DNA of 64,000 bases from Paulinella micropora (GCA_009731375.1 BJOX01000029.1:1325707-1389706); one strand, 5' to 3'; shown: positions 19,271 through 34,973, counted from the first letter of the stretch. A program made the numbers and translations. Notes: generated from the letters alone by a model not told the origin.

Positions 19271-19800
19271 TTGTACCCATGCTGACTCAACAGGAAACGG
19301 CGGAGGGGCGATCGGCGGGGGGGTGTGCCAGATAGTCAGGTAGCTTGGCGGAGCGGCGTTCGGCGGAGGGGCGGCGATCGGCGGAGGGGCGGTGATCGGC
19401 GGGGGGGTATGCATGTAGGCCATCGGCGAAGGTGAGCGCGACGCTGATGGCGACGGTACCGGAGAGTGCCAGGTGGTCAGGTGGCTTGGCGGGGGGGGTG
19501 TGCATGTATAAAAGATTTGGAGATGATGGTGTTGATGGTGCTGGTGATGCATACGAAGGGTCAAAGCTGCTTCCCACCAGCCAAGGTGAAAGCCTGGTGG
19601 GGCGGTAGACCCACGTGGTGGGGTGGCAAATGGTGGGGGCAGGCGATAGGGTGGCACAGGAGGTGGCGGGGTGGCAAATGGTGGGGGCCCGCCTAGAGGA
19701 GACCATGCATGAGGGTCTGGCGGGGCCACCGCTGGAGGAGGGGTGACGTCGGGGGACGAACTCGAAGCCCCTGCCACACCCGCCGCCTCCTGTGTACAAT
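19271..19800. other. GC-rich island between TATG arrays
   Basis: GGCGGAGGGGCG(A/G)TCGGCG motifs repeat at 19303-19405 and GGGGTGGCAAATGGTGGGGGC repeats near 19620 and 19670. The minus-strand reading is Pro-rich (PPPF, APPPIA). It could be an exon or a minisatellite; I cannot decide. Confidence 0.35.
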
Positions 19801-20001
19801 AATGTATTATGTATGCATGCATGTATGTATGTATGTATGAATGTATGTATGAATGTATGTATGCATGTATGTATGCACGTGTGTGCATGTATGTATGTAT
19901 GTATGTATGTATGTATGTATGTATGCATGTATGTATGTATGTATATAATATTATGTATGTATGTATGTATGTATGTACGTATGTATGTAACAAAGCAGTA
20001 C
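19801..20001. repeat. TATG tetranucleotide array
   Basis: Almost pure ATGT repeats run into the N gap at 20002-20830. Confidence 0.9.
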
Positions 20002-20830
20002 NNNNNNNNNNNNNNNNNNNNNNNNNNNNNNNNNNNNNNNNNNNNNNNNNNNNNNNNNNNNNNNNNNNNNNNNNNNNNNNNNNNNNNNNNNNNNNNNNNN
20101 NNNNNNNNNNNNNNNNNNNNNNNNNNNNNNNNNNNNNNNNNNNNNNNNNNNNNNNNNNNNNNNNNNNNNNNNNNNNNNNNNNNNNNNNNNNNNNNNNNNN
20201 NNNNNNNNNNNNNNNNNNNNNNNNNNNNNNNNNNNNNNNNNNNNNNNNNNNNNNNNNNNNNNNNNNNNNNNNNNNNNNNNNNNNNNNNNNNNNNNNNNNN
20301 NNNNNNNNNNNNNNNNNNNNNNNNNNNNNNNNNNNNNNNNNNNNNNNNNNNNNNNNNNNNNNNNNNNNNNNNNNNNNNNNNNNNNNNNNNNNNNNNNNNN
20401 NNNNNNNNNNNNNNNNNNNNNNNNNNNNNNNNNNNNNNNNNNNNNNNNNNNNNNNNNNNNNNNNNNNNNNNNNNNNNNNNNNNNNNNNNNNNNNNNNNNN
20501 NNNNNNNNNNNNNNNNNNNNNNNNNNNNNNNNNNNNNNNNNNNNNNNNNNNNNNNNNNNNNNNNNNNNNNNNNNNNNNNNNNNNNNNNNNNNNNNNNNNN
20601 NNNNNNNNNNNNNNNNNNNNNNNNNNNNNNNNNNNNNNNNNNNNNNNNNNNNNNNNNNNNNNNNNNNNNNNNNNNNNNNNNNNNNNNNNNNNNNNNNNNN
20701 NNNNNNNNNNNNNNNNNNNNNNNNNNNNNNNNNNNNNNNNNNNNNNNNNNNNNNNNNNNNNNNNNNNNNNNNNNNNNNNNNNNNNNNNNNNNNNNNNNNN
20801 NNNNNNNNNNNNNNNNNNNNNNNNNNNNNN
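20002..20830. other. Assembly gap (829 N)
   Basis: Unsequenced; flanked by a TATG array and a C-run, so it probably holds more simple repeat. Confidence 0.95.
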
Positions 20831-21230
<400 letters not shown>

Positions 21231-21354
21231 GTTTAGCGTCATCTTTGCCCATGACTGGCGCGGACAGTTTATAGTCATGCTTAGGACTAGGGCAGTTATG
21301 GTCATACCCAGGAGGGGCCATTGCCCCATCCTCGCAATGGCAGGTGACACCCAA

Positions 21355-21395
<41 letters not shown>

Positions 21396-21772
21396 AATGG
21401 TGCCTCCCACTCCCGGGGCCCCTGCAGCTGCTTCCACAATTAAAATGGAATCCAATATCCCCCCCCCCCCCTGGGAGGGGAAGGGGGAGGGGGAGGCCCC
21501 AGGGGGAGGGGAGGGGGACGGGGAGGGGGAGAGGGGAAGGGGGAGCGTATGTATATATGTATGCATGTATGTACATGTATGTATGTATGTATGTATGTAC
21601 GCATGTATGTATGTATGTATACGTATGTATGTATGTAATACTAATGCTATGTATGCATTGCATGCATGTATGCATGTACATATGACCGTACCAAGGCAGC
21701 AACCTTCTTGGCAAGCCTGGCCCTCTCCAACTAAGCAAGGTATGTATGTATAAGCAATGTATGTATGTATGC

Positions 21773-21803
<31 letters not shown>

Positions 21804-21960
21804 TGTATGTATGTGGGTATTCATTGTATGTAAGCAATGCATGTACGTGGGTATTCATTACATGTATGTATGCGTATGTATGTATGTATGTATGTATGCA
21901 GTAGTATTGTATGTATGTATGTATACGCATGTATGTATGTATGTATGTATGTATGTACCC
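21231..21960. repeat. Poly-T run, GGGGA-rich segment and TATG arrays
   Basis: A 36-nt T-run lies at 21358-21393, with unique flanks, GGGGAGGGG repeats to 21545, and TATG arrays to 21957. Confidence 0.85.
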
Positions 21961-22150
21961 CCTCTTTGCGCTGTTCTGCCTTCCGTTGGCTCAATTCACG
22001 TTGGACCTCTCGCAGGCGCTGAAATGGAGNNNNNNNNNNNNNNNNNNNNNNNNNNNNNNNNNNNNNNNNNNNNNNNNNNNNNNNNNNNNNNNNNNNNNNN
22101 NNNNNNNNNNCAGGTGAAAGGAGAGGTAGAGATCTAGAGCGCGCGGGGCG

Positions 22151-22204
<54 letters not shown>

Positions 22205-22437
22205 GTATGAGAGGACGGCATTTGCGGCCCTCTCCTTTTCCTTCGCAGCCTCCTCCTTTTGCTTCGCTTTTCGTTCCGCCTCCTCCCTGACCCTAGCCTA
22301 TATGCACACGAACATTCACACACATTAGATATTTGTCCGATGTAAAGCATCTTATAATTACCAATTCTTCCTTCCGGAATCCAAAGAAAAGAGGGATACT
22401 TCAGAGTTTCTTCCCTATTGGGATGCTTGCAAATGCA
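21961..22437. other. Short unique segments around a gap and a GA array
   Basis: Unique DNA (21961-22029), 81 N, a GA array (22150-22200) and about 230 bp of unique sequence. On the minus strand, 22205-22300 reads Lys/Arg/Glu-rich, as in a coiled-coil exon, but limits cannot be set. Confidence 0.3.
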
Positions 22438-23700
22438 CACACATGCACACACATGCACACACACAATGTCACACACATACACATATGCATGCACACACAT
22501 GCACACACACACACATTGGTTGGGGTACCTCGGCTTGCTCCCTGCTGAGCCTCGGAGCATTCGCCCTGCTCTCGCCCCTTCGCCCTGCTTCTTCCCTCGC
22601 CCCTCCTCCTCTGCCTGACCATCGTCGAGCTCTTGTTCTCCTTTCCCCCCCCCTGACCCTCGTCGAGCCCTTTTTCCTTTCCCCCCTTGGCCCCTCCTCC
22701 TCTTCCCTTTCCTCCTCTTCCCCTGGCCCCTCCTCCTCTTCCTCCCCCTGGCCCTTCNNNNNNNNNNNNNNNNNNNNNNNNNNNNNNNNNNNNNNNNNNN
22801 NNNNNNNNNNNNNNNNNNNNNNNNNNNNNNNNNNNNNNNNNNNNNNNNNNNNNNNNNNNNNNNNNNNNNNNNNNNNNNNNNNNNNNNNNNNNNNNNNNNN
22901 NNNNNNNNNNNNNNNNNNNNNNNNNNNNNNNNNNNNNNNNNNNNNNNNNNNNNNNNNNNNNNNNNNNNNNNNNNNNNNNNNNNNNNNNNNNNNNNNNNNN
23001 NNNNNNNNNNNNNNNNNNNNNNNNNNNNNNNNNNNNNNNNNNNNNNNNNNNNNNNNNNNNNNNNNNNNNNNNNNNNNNNNNNNNNNNNNNNNNNNNNNNN
23101 NNNNNNNNNNNNNNNNNNNNNNNNNNNNNNNNNNNNNNNNNNNNNNNNNNNNNNNNNNNNNNNNNNNNNNNNNNNNNNNNNNNNNNNNNNNNNNNNNNNN
23201 NNNNNNNNNNNNNNNNNNNNNNNNNNNNNNNNNNNNNNNNNNNNNNNNNNNNNNNNNNNNNNNNNNNNNNNNNNNNNNNNNNNNNNNNNNNNNNNNNNNN
23301 NNNNNNNNNNNNNNNNNNNNNNNNNNNNNNNNNNNNNNNNNNNNNNNNNNNNNNNNNNNNNNNNNNNNNNNNNNNNNNNNNNNNNNNNNNNNNNNNNNNN
23401 NNNNNNNNNNNNNNNNNNNNNNNNNNNNNNNNNNNNNNNNNNNCCCCCCCCCCCCCCCCTGGCCCCTCCTCCTCTTGTTCTCTTCCCCTTCCTGGCCCCT
23501 CCTCCTTTTGTTTTCCTCTTCCCCTTCCTGGCCCCTCCTCCTTTTCCCCTTCCTCCTCTTCCCTTTCCTCCTTTTCCACGCTTCGGCTTCTCCTTCTCCT
23601 CTTCCTCTTCTTCCTCTTCCTCCTCTTCCTCCTCTTCCTCCTTTTCTTCCTCTGTCTCCTCTGTCTCCTCTTCCTCCTCTTCCTCCTCTGAAGACGACGC
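22438..23700. repeat. CA repeat, then CCT-rich pyrimidine tract with 686-N gap
   Basis: (CA)n with ATG interruptions at 22438-22515, then CCTCCTCTTCCC-type pyrimidine DNA on both sides of the gap 22758-23443. CTGGCCCCTCCTCCT recurs as a short minisatellite unit. Confidence 0.85.
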
Positions 23701-23714
23701 CTATGCCAGATAAA

Positions 23715-25134
<1,420 letters not shown>

Positions 25135-25170
25135 TGTTATATATATATATATAGATATATATATATATAG

Positions 25171-25209
<39 letters not shown>

Positions 25210-25354
25210 AGTGTGTGTGTGTGTGTATGCATATATATATGTATATATATATATGCATATATATATATATTTGTACATATCTGTATATATATATACATCT
25301 ATATATATATATATTAGAGAGAGAGAGAGAGAGTGAGAGAGAGAGAGTGAGAGA

Positions 25355-25386
<32 letters not shown>

Positions 25387-25391
25387 AAGAG

Positions 25392-25430
<39 letters not shown>

Positions 25431-25451
25431 GAGATAGAGAGATAGATAGAG

Positions 25452-25497
<46 letters not shown>

Positions 25498-25640
25498 AGC
25501 TAGAGCGAGAGTGAGCGAGCGAGCGAGAGAAAGAGAGAGAAAGAAAGAGAGAGAGAGAGAGGGGGGGGGGGGGGGAGAGGGGGAGAGAGNNNNNNNNNNN
25601 NNNNNNNNNNNNNNNNNNNNNNNNNNNNNNNNNNNNNNNN

Positions 25641-25701
<61 letters not shown>

Positions 25702-25725
25702 GAGACAGAGAGACAGAGAGAGACA

Positions 25726-25756
<31 letters not shown>

Positions 25757-25856
25757 AGAGTGAAAGAGAGAAAGAAAGAGAGAGAGAGAGAGAGAGAGAG
25801 GAAGAGAGAGAGAGAGAGAGATACAGAGAGACAGAGAAAGAGAGAGAGATACAGAG

Positions 25857-25887
<31 letters not shown>

Positions 25888-25977
25888 TAAATTGGTAGAA
25901 AGATAGTTAGAAGCATATTTCGCCACCTGTGCAAACTAGGCTGACCCCCATAAGAGAGAGAGAGAGAGAGAGAGAGA

Positions 25978-26036
<59 letters not shown>

Positions 26037-26477
26037 NNNNNNNNNNNNNNNNNNNNNNNNNNNNNNNNNNNNNNNNNNNNNNNNNNNNNNNNNNNNNNNN
26101 NNNNNNNNNNNNNNNNNNNNNNNNNNNNNNNNNNNNNNNNNNNNNNNNNNNNNNNNNNNNNNNNNNNNNNNNNNNNNNNNNNNNNNNNNNNNNNNNNNNN
26201 NNNNNNNNNNNNNNNNNNNNNNNNNNNNNNNNNNNNNNNNNNNNNNNNNNNNNNNNNNNNNNNNNNNNNNNNNNNNNNNNNNNNNNNNNNNNNNNNNNNN
26301 NNNNNNNNNNNNNNNNNNNNNNNNNNNNNNNNNNNNNNNNNNNNNNNNNNNNNNNNNNNNNNNNNNNNNNNNNNNNNNNNNNNNNNNNNNNNNNNNNNNN
26401 NNNNNNNNNNNNNNNNNNNNNNNNNNNNNNNNNNNNNNNNNNNNNNNNNNNNNNNNNNNNNNNNNNNNNNNNNNNNN

Positions 26478-26518
<41 letters not shown>
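25135..26518. repeat. AT, GA and GATA arrays with two gaps
   Basis: Alternating TA/GTAT repeats (25137-25315) lead to GA and GATA arrays. The gaps 25590-25640 and 26037-26477 are both inside GA repeats. A 38-bp unique island (25911-25952) contains GGCTGACCCCCAT, which resembles GGCTGACGCCCAT at about 26538. Confidence 0.9.
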
Positions 26519-26520
<2 letters not shown>

Positions 26521-26689
26521 ACAACCAGGACAAACGAGGCTGACGCCCATGAAGAAGGCGTTGGCAATCGCCACGGCAGTGGGGTGACGCACTGTCTGTG
26601 TTAGCAGATATATATAATGTAAATACATGGATTGACTATATGTACGTACATACATACATAACACGATTTAAAGGAAACACAATATATGA

Positions 26690-26830
26690 CATAGCATTAC
26701 ATGACATTACGTATCATTACATAACATTACATAACATTACATAACATTACATAACATGAGATAACATTACATAACATCGCATCGCATCACATTACATCAC
26801 ATCACATCACATCACAAGACATAACAAGAT
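26690..26830. repeat. ACATT(A/AC) pentanucleotide-type array
   Basis: ACATTACATAACATTACATAAC-type repeats grade into CACAT repeats. Confidence 0.85.
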
Positions 26831-26840
26831 ACGCCAAGCT

Positions 26841-27091
26841 ATCTACCTGTAAGAAGCCGACGGCCTTCTTCTTAGCCTGCGAGCCTGCTGCGATGCCTGC
26901 TAAAAAGCAAACTTCCCAGATCTACCAAACAAGAACAACAAGCATCACAATGACGATGACAATGAAGACGACGATGACGACGACGACGACAAGAAGAGCC
27001 ACGCGATGCCTGCTAAGAAGCTAACTTGGCAGATAAGAACAGCGCGATGCCTGCTAAGAGGCTGAACTTCCAGATCTATCACCATCATCAC

Positions 27092-27123
<32 letters not shown>

Positions 27124-27129
27124 CAATCC

Positions 27130-27169
<40 letters not shown>

Positions 27170-27445
27170 AAGACAATGACGATGACGGACGATGATGACG
27201 ACGACGACGACAAGAACAACAGCGCGATGCCTGTTAAGAAGCTGAGTTGCCAGATCTATCATCATCATCATCATCATCATCAACAGCAACAACAACAAAG
27301 ACATTGAGGAGAAACATGACGACGACGACGACGACGACGAGAACAACAGCGCGAGGCCGGCTAAGAAGCCAGATCTATCATCATCTTCATTAACAACAAC
27401 AGCAACAACAACAACAACAACAACAAAGACATTGAGGAGAAAGAT

Positions 27446-27478
<33 letters not shown>

Positions 27479-27866
27479 AACAGCGCGAGGCCGGCTAAGA
27501 AGCCAGATCTATCATCATCTTCATTAACAACAAGAGCAACAACAACAACAACAACAACAAAGATATTGAGGAGGAAGATGACGACGCCGACGACGACGAC
27601 GACAAGAACAACAGCGCAAAGCTGGCTAAGAATCCAGATCTATCATCATCTTCATCAACAACAACAGCAACAACAACAACAACAACAAAGACGTTGAGGA
27701 GGAAGATGACGACGACGACGACAAGAACAACAGCGCAAAGCCGGCTAAGAAGCTGAGTGGCTAGATCTAGCAGAAACAACGACGAAAAAAACGATGACGA
27801 CAATGAGCAGGACAGGAACAAGAACAACAAAAAGAACAAGAACAAGACAACAACAACAACAGCAGC

Positions 27867-27904
<38 letters not shown>

Positions 27905-27970
27905 AACAACAACAACAACAACAACCACGCGATGCGTGCTCTAAGAAGCTGACTTCCCCAATCTATCAAC
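26841..27970. repeat. Compound minisatellite with three nested triplet repeats
   Basis: A unit of roughly 100-150 bp repeats about seven times: (GAC)n, then AAGAACAACAGCGCGA, GCCTGCTAAGAAGC, CAGATCTATC, then (ATC)n, (AAC)n, AAAGACATTGAGGA and again (GAC)n. Conserved cores lie near 27040, 27215, 27340, 27475, 27605, 27725 and 27925. Triplet lengths vary freely between units. Confidence 0.85.
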
Positions 27971-28196
27971 AACAACAACAACAACAGGTACCAGAGGAGT
28001 GACAACAACACTTGGGACAACAACCACAGCAACGACAGCAATAACAAGAGCAAAGACGACGACGACGACGATGACGACGACTGCAACAGCGATGACAAAA
28101 ACGACAATGAAAAGTACATTTAAAGAAAGAAACGAAATGAAATGAAATGACATTATTATTAAAAGGAAAAAAAAAAAGAAAAAAAAAGGAACAAAA

Positions 28197-28680
<484 letters not shown>

Positions 28681-28682
28681 AC

Positions 28683-28740
28683 ATGTGACCTGAGCGGAGG
28701 TTGGAGGAGAGGATAATATTAACTTGTGGACATTGTCTGC

Positions 28741-28801
<61 letters not shown>

Positions 28802-28937
28802 CATCTATCCATCCATCCTATCTATCTATCTATCTGTATGACCTGAACGAAGGTTTGAAGTAACGATGATATGGACTTGGGGATATAGACTGCTTATCAA
28901 GTTATCTATCTATCTATCTACTTCTTTGTATCCATCC

Positions 28938-28974
<37 letters not shown>

Positions 28975-29111
28975 CTATTTATCCATCTATCCATCCATCC
29001 TATCTATCTATCTGTATGACCTGAACGAAGGTTTGAAGTAACGATGATATGGACTTGGGGATATAGACTGCTTATCAAATTATCTAACTATCTACTTCTT
29101 TGTATCCATCC

Positions 29112-29165
<54 letters not shown>

Positions 29166-29322
29166 ATATATATATATCTATCTATCTATCTATCTATCTA
29201 TCCATCCTATCTATCTATCTATCTGTATGACCTGAACGAAGGTTTGAAGTAACGATGATATGGACTTGGGGATATAGACCGCTTATCAAGTTATACATCT
29301 ATCTACTTCTTTGTATCCATCC

Positions 29323-29365
<43 letters not shown>

Positions 29366-29470
29366 CATCCATCCATCCTATCTATCTATCTATATGACCT
29401 GAACGAAGGTTTGAAGTAACGATGATATGGACTTGTGGATATAGACTGCTTATCAAGTTGGCTTGTTTGA
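28683..29470. repeat. Five-copy tandem array of a 70-bp cassette plus ATCT tracts
   Basis: TGACCTGAACGAAGGTTTGA, AACGATGATATGGACTTG and TAGACTGCTTATCAAGTTA occur together at about 28836, 29013, 29225 and 29395, with a diverged copy at 28683. Each is followed by an ATCT tract of different length. Confidence 0.9.
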
Positions 29471-29499
29471 TAAATGTCACGCCTGTCATTACCTAAGCA

Positions 29500-29503
29500 A
29501 CGC

Positions 29504-29574
<71 letters not shown>

Positions 29575-29587
29575 CGATCGATCGATC

Positions 29588-29632
<45 letters not shown>

Positions 29633-29704
29633 GTAGATAGATAGATAGATAGATAGATACATAGATAGATAGATAGAGATAAATGCCACGCCTGTCATGA
29701 CCTG

Positions 29705-29747
<43 letters not shown>

Positions 29748-29783
29748 GATAAATGTCACGCCTGTCATGACCTGAAACACACT

Positions 29784-29865
<82 letters not shown>

Positions 29866-29873
29866 GGACAGAC

Positions 29874-29929
<56 letters not shown>

Positions 29930-30021
29930 GAGATATCGCAAAAGGAATGTAGTCCTTGCAAAGGAACGCAGTTTCACATCAAACAGCAATTTGTGTACTG
30001 TGCATGTGTCCGGGATGGGAA

Positions 30022-30053
<32 letters not shown>

Positions 30054-30085
30054 ATAGATAAGATAGATAGATAGATATGTTTAAT
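29500..30085. repeat. GATA arrays with a TGTCACGCCTGTCATGACCTG cassette
   Basis: AAATG(T/C)CACGCCTGTCAT(G/T)ACCT is found three times (about 29471, 29681, 29751), each next to a GATA tract. One array contains (GACA)n at 29839-29872. Family B copy 1 lies at 29930-30021. Confidence 0.85.
29930..30021 (-). mobile_element. Retroposon-like family B, copy 1 (truncated)
   Basis: It begins at a GATA tract with GAGATATCGCAAAAGGAATG and ends at CCGGGATGGGAA, where GATA resumes. The same start occurs at 31028, 32124 and 37316. Confidence 0.6.
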
Positions 30086-30547
30086 GTTTAATCTATGGGC
30101 GTGGCTTAGCTTGAAAAGCCATTGCCTCCTATACTGCCCCCGGACAAGAACTTTCAGCACCGGCCAAGCTGCACACCAACCACTGTCTCGCTGTGGTTGG
30201 TGTCTGTGCCCAGTTCAAGCCGAAAGGTAGCCGAGCCCTTTTGAACTATACGGGACAACACTAGAACACTCCCCAGGAGCGCGTGCCCTAAGGAGATGAT
30301 GTCACACGCAAGTCGAGGTTTCAGGAGTTCACGCTCGTTGTGAGTTACCTTCTACAACCCCGACTTCATCAACCCTTTGCATCACGCCCCGACTTCATCA
30401 GCCATGGTCAGGAGTTGGTTGCCTGTTTAGCCCTTGCGCTGCGCGCGATTAACGGCGGACACAAAATCGTCATTATAGGGGGTTTGGTTTTAGGCCGGAG
30501 CACTGCGCAGCTGGCCCTCTGGATCCCCCCCGGATAGATAGATAGAT
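30086..30547. other. Unique GC-moderate island, possible repeat family C at its left end
   Basis: ATCTATGGGCGTGGC with AAAAGCCAT just after it occurs here (about 30092) and at about 32818, both beside GATA tracts. The remaining 400 bp have no convincing ORF. Confidence 0.4.
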
Positions 30548-30913
30548 GAAATATCGACTAATGTCAGAAAAAAGGAGCTTCTGATTTCGTCAACCAGGAA
30601 GTCTGTGGGTAAAGTATTAACCCGATGCCCAGCTAAGCCGTGATGTTTGCACGGAAGGGACTGATACAGGCAATACCAAAGCTCCCTAGTACCAGGCGGG
30701 GCCAGGGCTCGTTCCATAAAGCGCCCCTTGCAGAACGAGCTCCCACCTCCATTACAGAGGGCCCAGTAAGCAGATGGAGTTTCGAGACTGTTCGACAGTC
30801 TAGTATAAACCGACAGAGCACTGTGGGTTTTATTCCGGGCTCAACAAGCGAGAAAGGGCACCCTGAGAGAACAGGATTGTGCTTCCCGTCGCTATTTCGG
30901 CATGTGACTTAAG
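30548..30913 (-). mobile_element. Retroposon-like family A, copy 1
   Basis: It starts at a GATA tract (GAAATATCGACTAATGTCAG) and extends to TTTCGGCATGTGACTTA, where GATA resumes. It matches 42830-43195 closely. No ORF with motifs. Confidence 0.65.
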
Positions 30914-30976
30914 ATAGATAGGCNNNNNNNNNNCATCCCCTAAAGATAGATAGATAGATAGATAGATAGATTGATT

Positions 30977-31027
<51 letters not shown>

Positions 31028-31109
31028 GAGATATCGCAAAAGGAATGTAGTCCTTGCAACGGAACGCAGTTTCACATCAAACAGCAATTTGTGTACTGTC
31101 TGGGATGGG

Positions 31110-31111
<2 letters not shown>
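31028..31111 (-). mobile_element. Retroposon-like family B, copy 2 (truncated)
   Basis: Same left start as copy 1; it lacks about 10 bp near its right end and stops at TGGGATGGGAG. Confidence 0.6.
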
Positions 31112-31170
<59 letters not shown>

Positions 31171-31219
31171 TACCAAGAGTGTACAGTTCCGCTCGAAGAG
31201 AAGCACACGCACCATCTCT

Positions 31220-31461
31220 AACAATACATACATACATACATACAGACATACATACATACATACATACAGACACACACACACATACATACATGCATACGTA
31301 CGTACATAGAGACAAAGAGACATACATACATACATACATACATACATACATACATACATACATACGTACAGACATACAGACAGACATTAGACAGACATAC
31401 ATACAGACATGCATACATACACACATACATGCATACATACATACATACACACATACATACA

Positions 31462-31495
<34 letters not shown>

Positions 31496-31949
31496 CATAT
31501 ATACATACATACGTAGATACGTACGTACATATATGCATACATACATACATACATACATACATACATACATACATACATACATACATGCATACATAAATTA
31601 CATTACATTGCATTAAATTACATTACATTACATTACATTACATTACAATACATTACACTACATTACACTACATTACACTACATTACATTACATTACATTA
31701 CAATACATTACAATACATTAAATTGCATTACATTGCATTACATTACATTACATTACATTACATTACATTACATTACATTACATACACAAATACATGCACA
31801 CATAGATACATCCTAGACACATACATACATACATACATACATACATATTTAAATTAATACATACATACATACGTACATACATACATACATACATATTTAA
31901 ATACACACATACACACATACATACATACATATTTAAATACAAACACACA

Positions 31950-31981
<32 letters not shown>

Positions 31982-31990
31982 CATACATAC
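31220..31990. repeat. ACAT tetranucleotide and CATTA pentanucleotide arrays
   Basis: Pure ACAT at 31222-31590, ACATT-type pentamers at 31598-31790, then ACAT with ATTTAAATACA interruptions. Confidence 0.9.
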
Positions 31991-32054
31991 ACACCTGCCT
32001 TGTCCGCCTCCTCGACGCAGCCCAGTCCCAGGTTAGTTGGACTAGATAGGTAGG

Positions 32055-32097
<43 letters not shown>

Positions 32098-32123
32098 ATA
32101 TTTAGATATTTAGATAGATAGAT

Positions 32124-32451
32124 GAGATGTCGCAAAGGAATGTAGTCCTTGCAAAGGAACGCAGTTTCACATCAAACAATAATTTGTGTACTGTGCATGT
32201 GTCCGGGATGGGAATCACGGGTAGACTGTGTTCTGGAAAAAGAAGAGGAGGAAGGACGTTGAAGAAAAAGGCAATCTAGGAATGGAGAGTGGGAGGATAA
32301 GGAAGAAGAGAAAGAAAAGGAAGCCGTTAGTCCAAGTGTTTTGAGCACCGTAAGCTTGCGCAAGCTACAATGATGACATTGTATGAGGCCTAAACCCCCG
32401 CAGGGACCTAGCCCGGGCTATGCAACACTGGACGGCTATGACGGAATGCAG
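32124..32451 (-). mobile_element. Retroposon-like family B, long copy 3
   Basis: Left start GAGATGTCGCAAAGGAATG at a GATA tract, right end GACGGAATGCAG. It is almost identical to 37316-37642. A minus-strand 63-codon ORF inside is Ser/Phe-rich and not recognisable. Confidence 0.65.
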
Positions 32452-32524
<73 letters not shown>

Positions 32525-32587
32525 CGATCGATCGATAGATAGATAGAGAGAGAGAGATAGATAGATAGAGAGAGAGAGAGATAGATG

Positions 32588-32636
<49 letters not shown>

Positions 32637-32761
32637 GTAGGTAGGTAGGTAGGTAGGTAGGTAGGTAGGTAAGTAGGTAGGTAGGTAGGTAGGTAGGTAG
32701 GTAGGTAGGTAGGTAGATAGATAGATAGATAGGTAGGTAGGTAGGTAGGTAGGTAGATAGG

Positions 32762-32813
<52 letters not shown>

Positions 32814-32868
32814 TTTAAATCTATGGGCGTGGCATAGTTTCAAAAGCCATGAGCCTCCAACATTTCAC

Positions 32869-32924
<56 letters not shown>

Positions 32925-32958
32925 GTAGATAGATAGGTAGATAGAATAGATAGATAGA

Positions 32959-32996
<38 letters not shown>

Positions 32997-32997
32997 G

Positions 32998-33033
<36 letters not shown>

Positions 33034-33050
33034 TAGAAAGATAGATAGAT

Positions 33051-33116
<66 letters not shown>
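32452..33116. repeat. GATA and GGTA arrays with a family C fragment
   Basis: GATA alternates with (GGTA)n near 32636-32760. The family C fragment is at about 32818-32868. Confidence 0.85.
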
Positions 33117-33314
33117 GAAATATCGACTAATGTCAGAAAAAAGGAGCTTCTGATTTCGTCAACCAGGAAGTCTGTGGGTAAAGTATTAACCCGATGCCCA
33201 GCTAAGCCGTGATGTTTGCACGGAAGGGACTGATACAGGCAATACCAAAGCTCCCTAGTACCAGGCGGGGCCAGGGCTCGTTCCATAAGCGCCCCTTGCA
33301 GAACGAGCTCCCAC
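33117..33314 (-). mobile_element. Retroposon-like family A, copy 2 (truncated)
   Basis: Same left start as copy 1 but ends at GAGCTCCCAC, where GATA resumes. Confidence 0.65.
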
Positions 33315-33377
<63 letters not shown>

Positions 33378-33480
33378 CAGGTAGATAGGTAGGTGGGTAT
33401 GTAGGTAGGTACGTAGGTAGGTACGTAGATGGACAGACGGATGGATGGATGGATGGATGGATAGATAAATAGATAGATAA

Positions 33481-33542
<62 letters not shown>

Positions 33543-33583
33543 GCATGGATGGATGGATAGATGGATGCATGGATTGATGGATG

Positions 33584-33628
<45 letters not shown>

Positions 33629-33732
33629 TAGATAGATAGATAGTAGATAGATAGTAGATAGATAGGTAGGTAGGTGGATGGATGGATGGATGGATGGATG
33701 CATGGATGCATGGATGGATGCATGGATGGATG

Positions 33733-33805
<73 letters not shown>

Positions 33806-34259
33806 GTGCAAATATACATCCGTCCATGCAACCATCAATAAATACATACATACATACATACCAGGTTAGGTAGTGTGTTTCCACAGCTGAACGATACGAT
33901 ACATACATAATATACATACATACATACATACATACATACATACCACATTAGGTAGTGTGTTTCCACAGCTGAACGATACGTGTCCTGCATCCAAACAAGG
34001 AAAAATCTATGTATGTATGTATGTATGTATGTATGTATGTACGTACGTACGTACGCACGCACGTACGTAACGTACTTGCGTACGTACGTACGTACGCACG
34101 CACGTACGTAACGTACTTGCGTACGTACGTACGTATGCACGTACGTACGTACGTATGTATGTATGTATGTATGTATGTATGTATGTATGTATGTATGTAT
34201 GTGTGTGTATGTATGTATGTATGTATGTATGTATGTATGCATGCATGTATGTATGTATG

Positions 34260-34291
<32 letters not shown>

Positions 34292-34660
34292 TATATGTAT
34301 GTATGTACGTACGTATGTATGTATGTATATATGTATGTATGTATGTATGTATGCATGTATGCATGTATGTATGTATGTATGTATGTATGTATGTATGTAT
34401 GTATGTATGTATGTATTTTTCTTCAGCTGAACAATACGTGCCCTTTACGTATGTATGTATGTATGTATGTATGTATGTGATGTATGTGATGTATGTGATG
34501 TATGTGATGTATGTGATGTATGTATGCATGTATGTATGTGTGATGTATGTGATGTATGTATGTATGTATCTATGCATGTATGTATGTATGCTGAAAGGGA
34601 AAGATAAAAGGAGAGAAAAATACCCCGCGTCAGGTACAAGGGAATGGGAGGATCATAGAC

Positions 34661-34711
<51 letters not shown>

Positions 34712-34712
34712 C

Positions 34713-34766
<54 letters not shown>

Positions 34767-34790
34767 TATGCCTGTAGCCACAGCCGCCCT
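33315..34790. repeat. GATA/GGAT, ACAT, ACGT-rich and TATG arrays
   Basis: AGGTAGTGTGTTTCCACAGC with TGAACGATACG just after it is repeated at about 33864 and 33950. GTACGTACGCACGCACGTAC-type sequence (34040-34155) is a short palindromic expansion of the neighbouring TATG tract. TGTGATGTATG repeats lie at 34478-34560. Confidence 0.85.
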
Positions 34791-34849
34791 TTATCATTTG
34801 AAACAGCCCATGGGGCCACAGAGAGAGGCGAGGTCATCATAAATCCTAC

Positions 34850-34942
34850 ATGCATACATGCATGCATACATACATACATACATACATACACATACATACA
34901 TACATACATACATACATGCATACACATACATACATACATACA

Positions 34943-34973
<31 letters not shown>

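Noticed and set aside
19238-19800. Pro-rich ORF as a real protein
   Set aside because: It is bounded by repeat arrays, has internal nucleotide repeats and lacks a start or splice context strong enough to support a gene.
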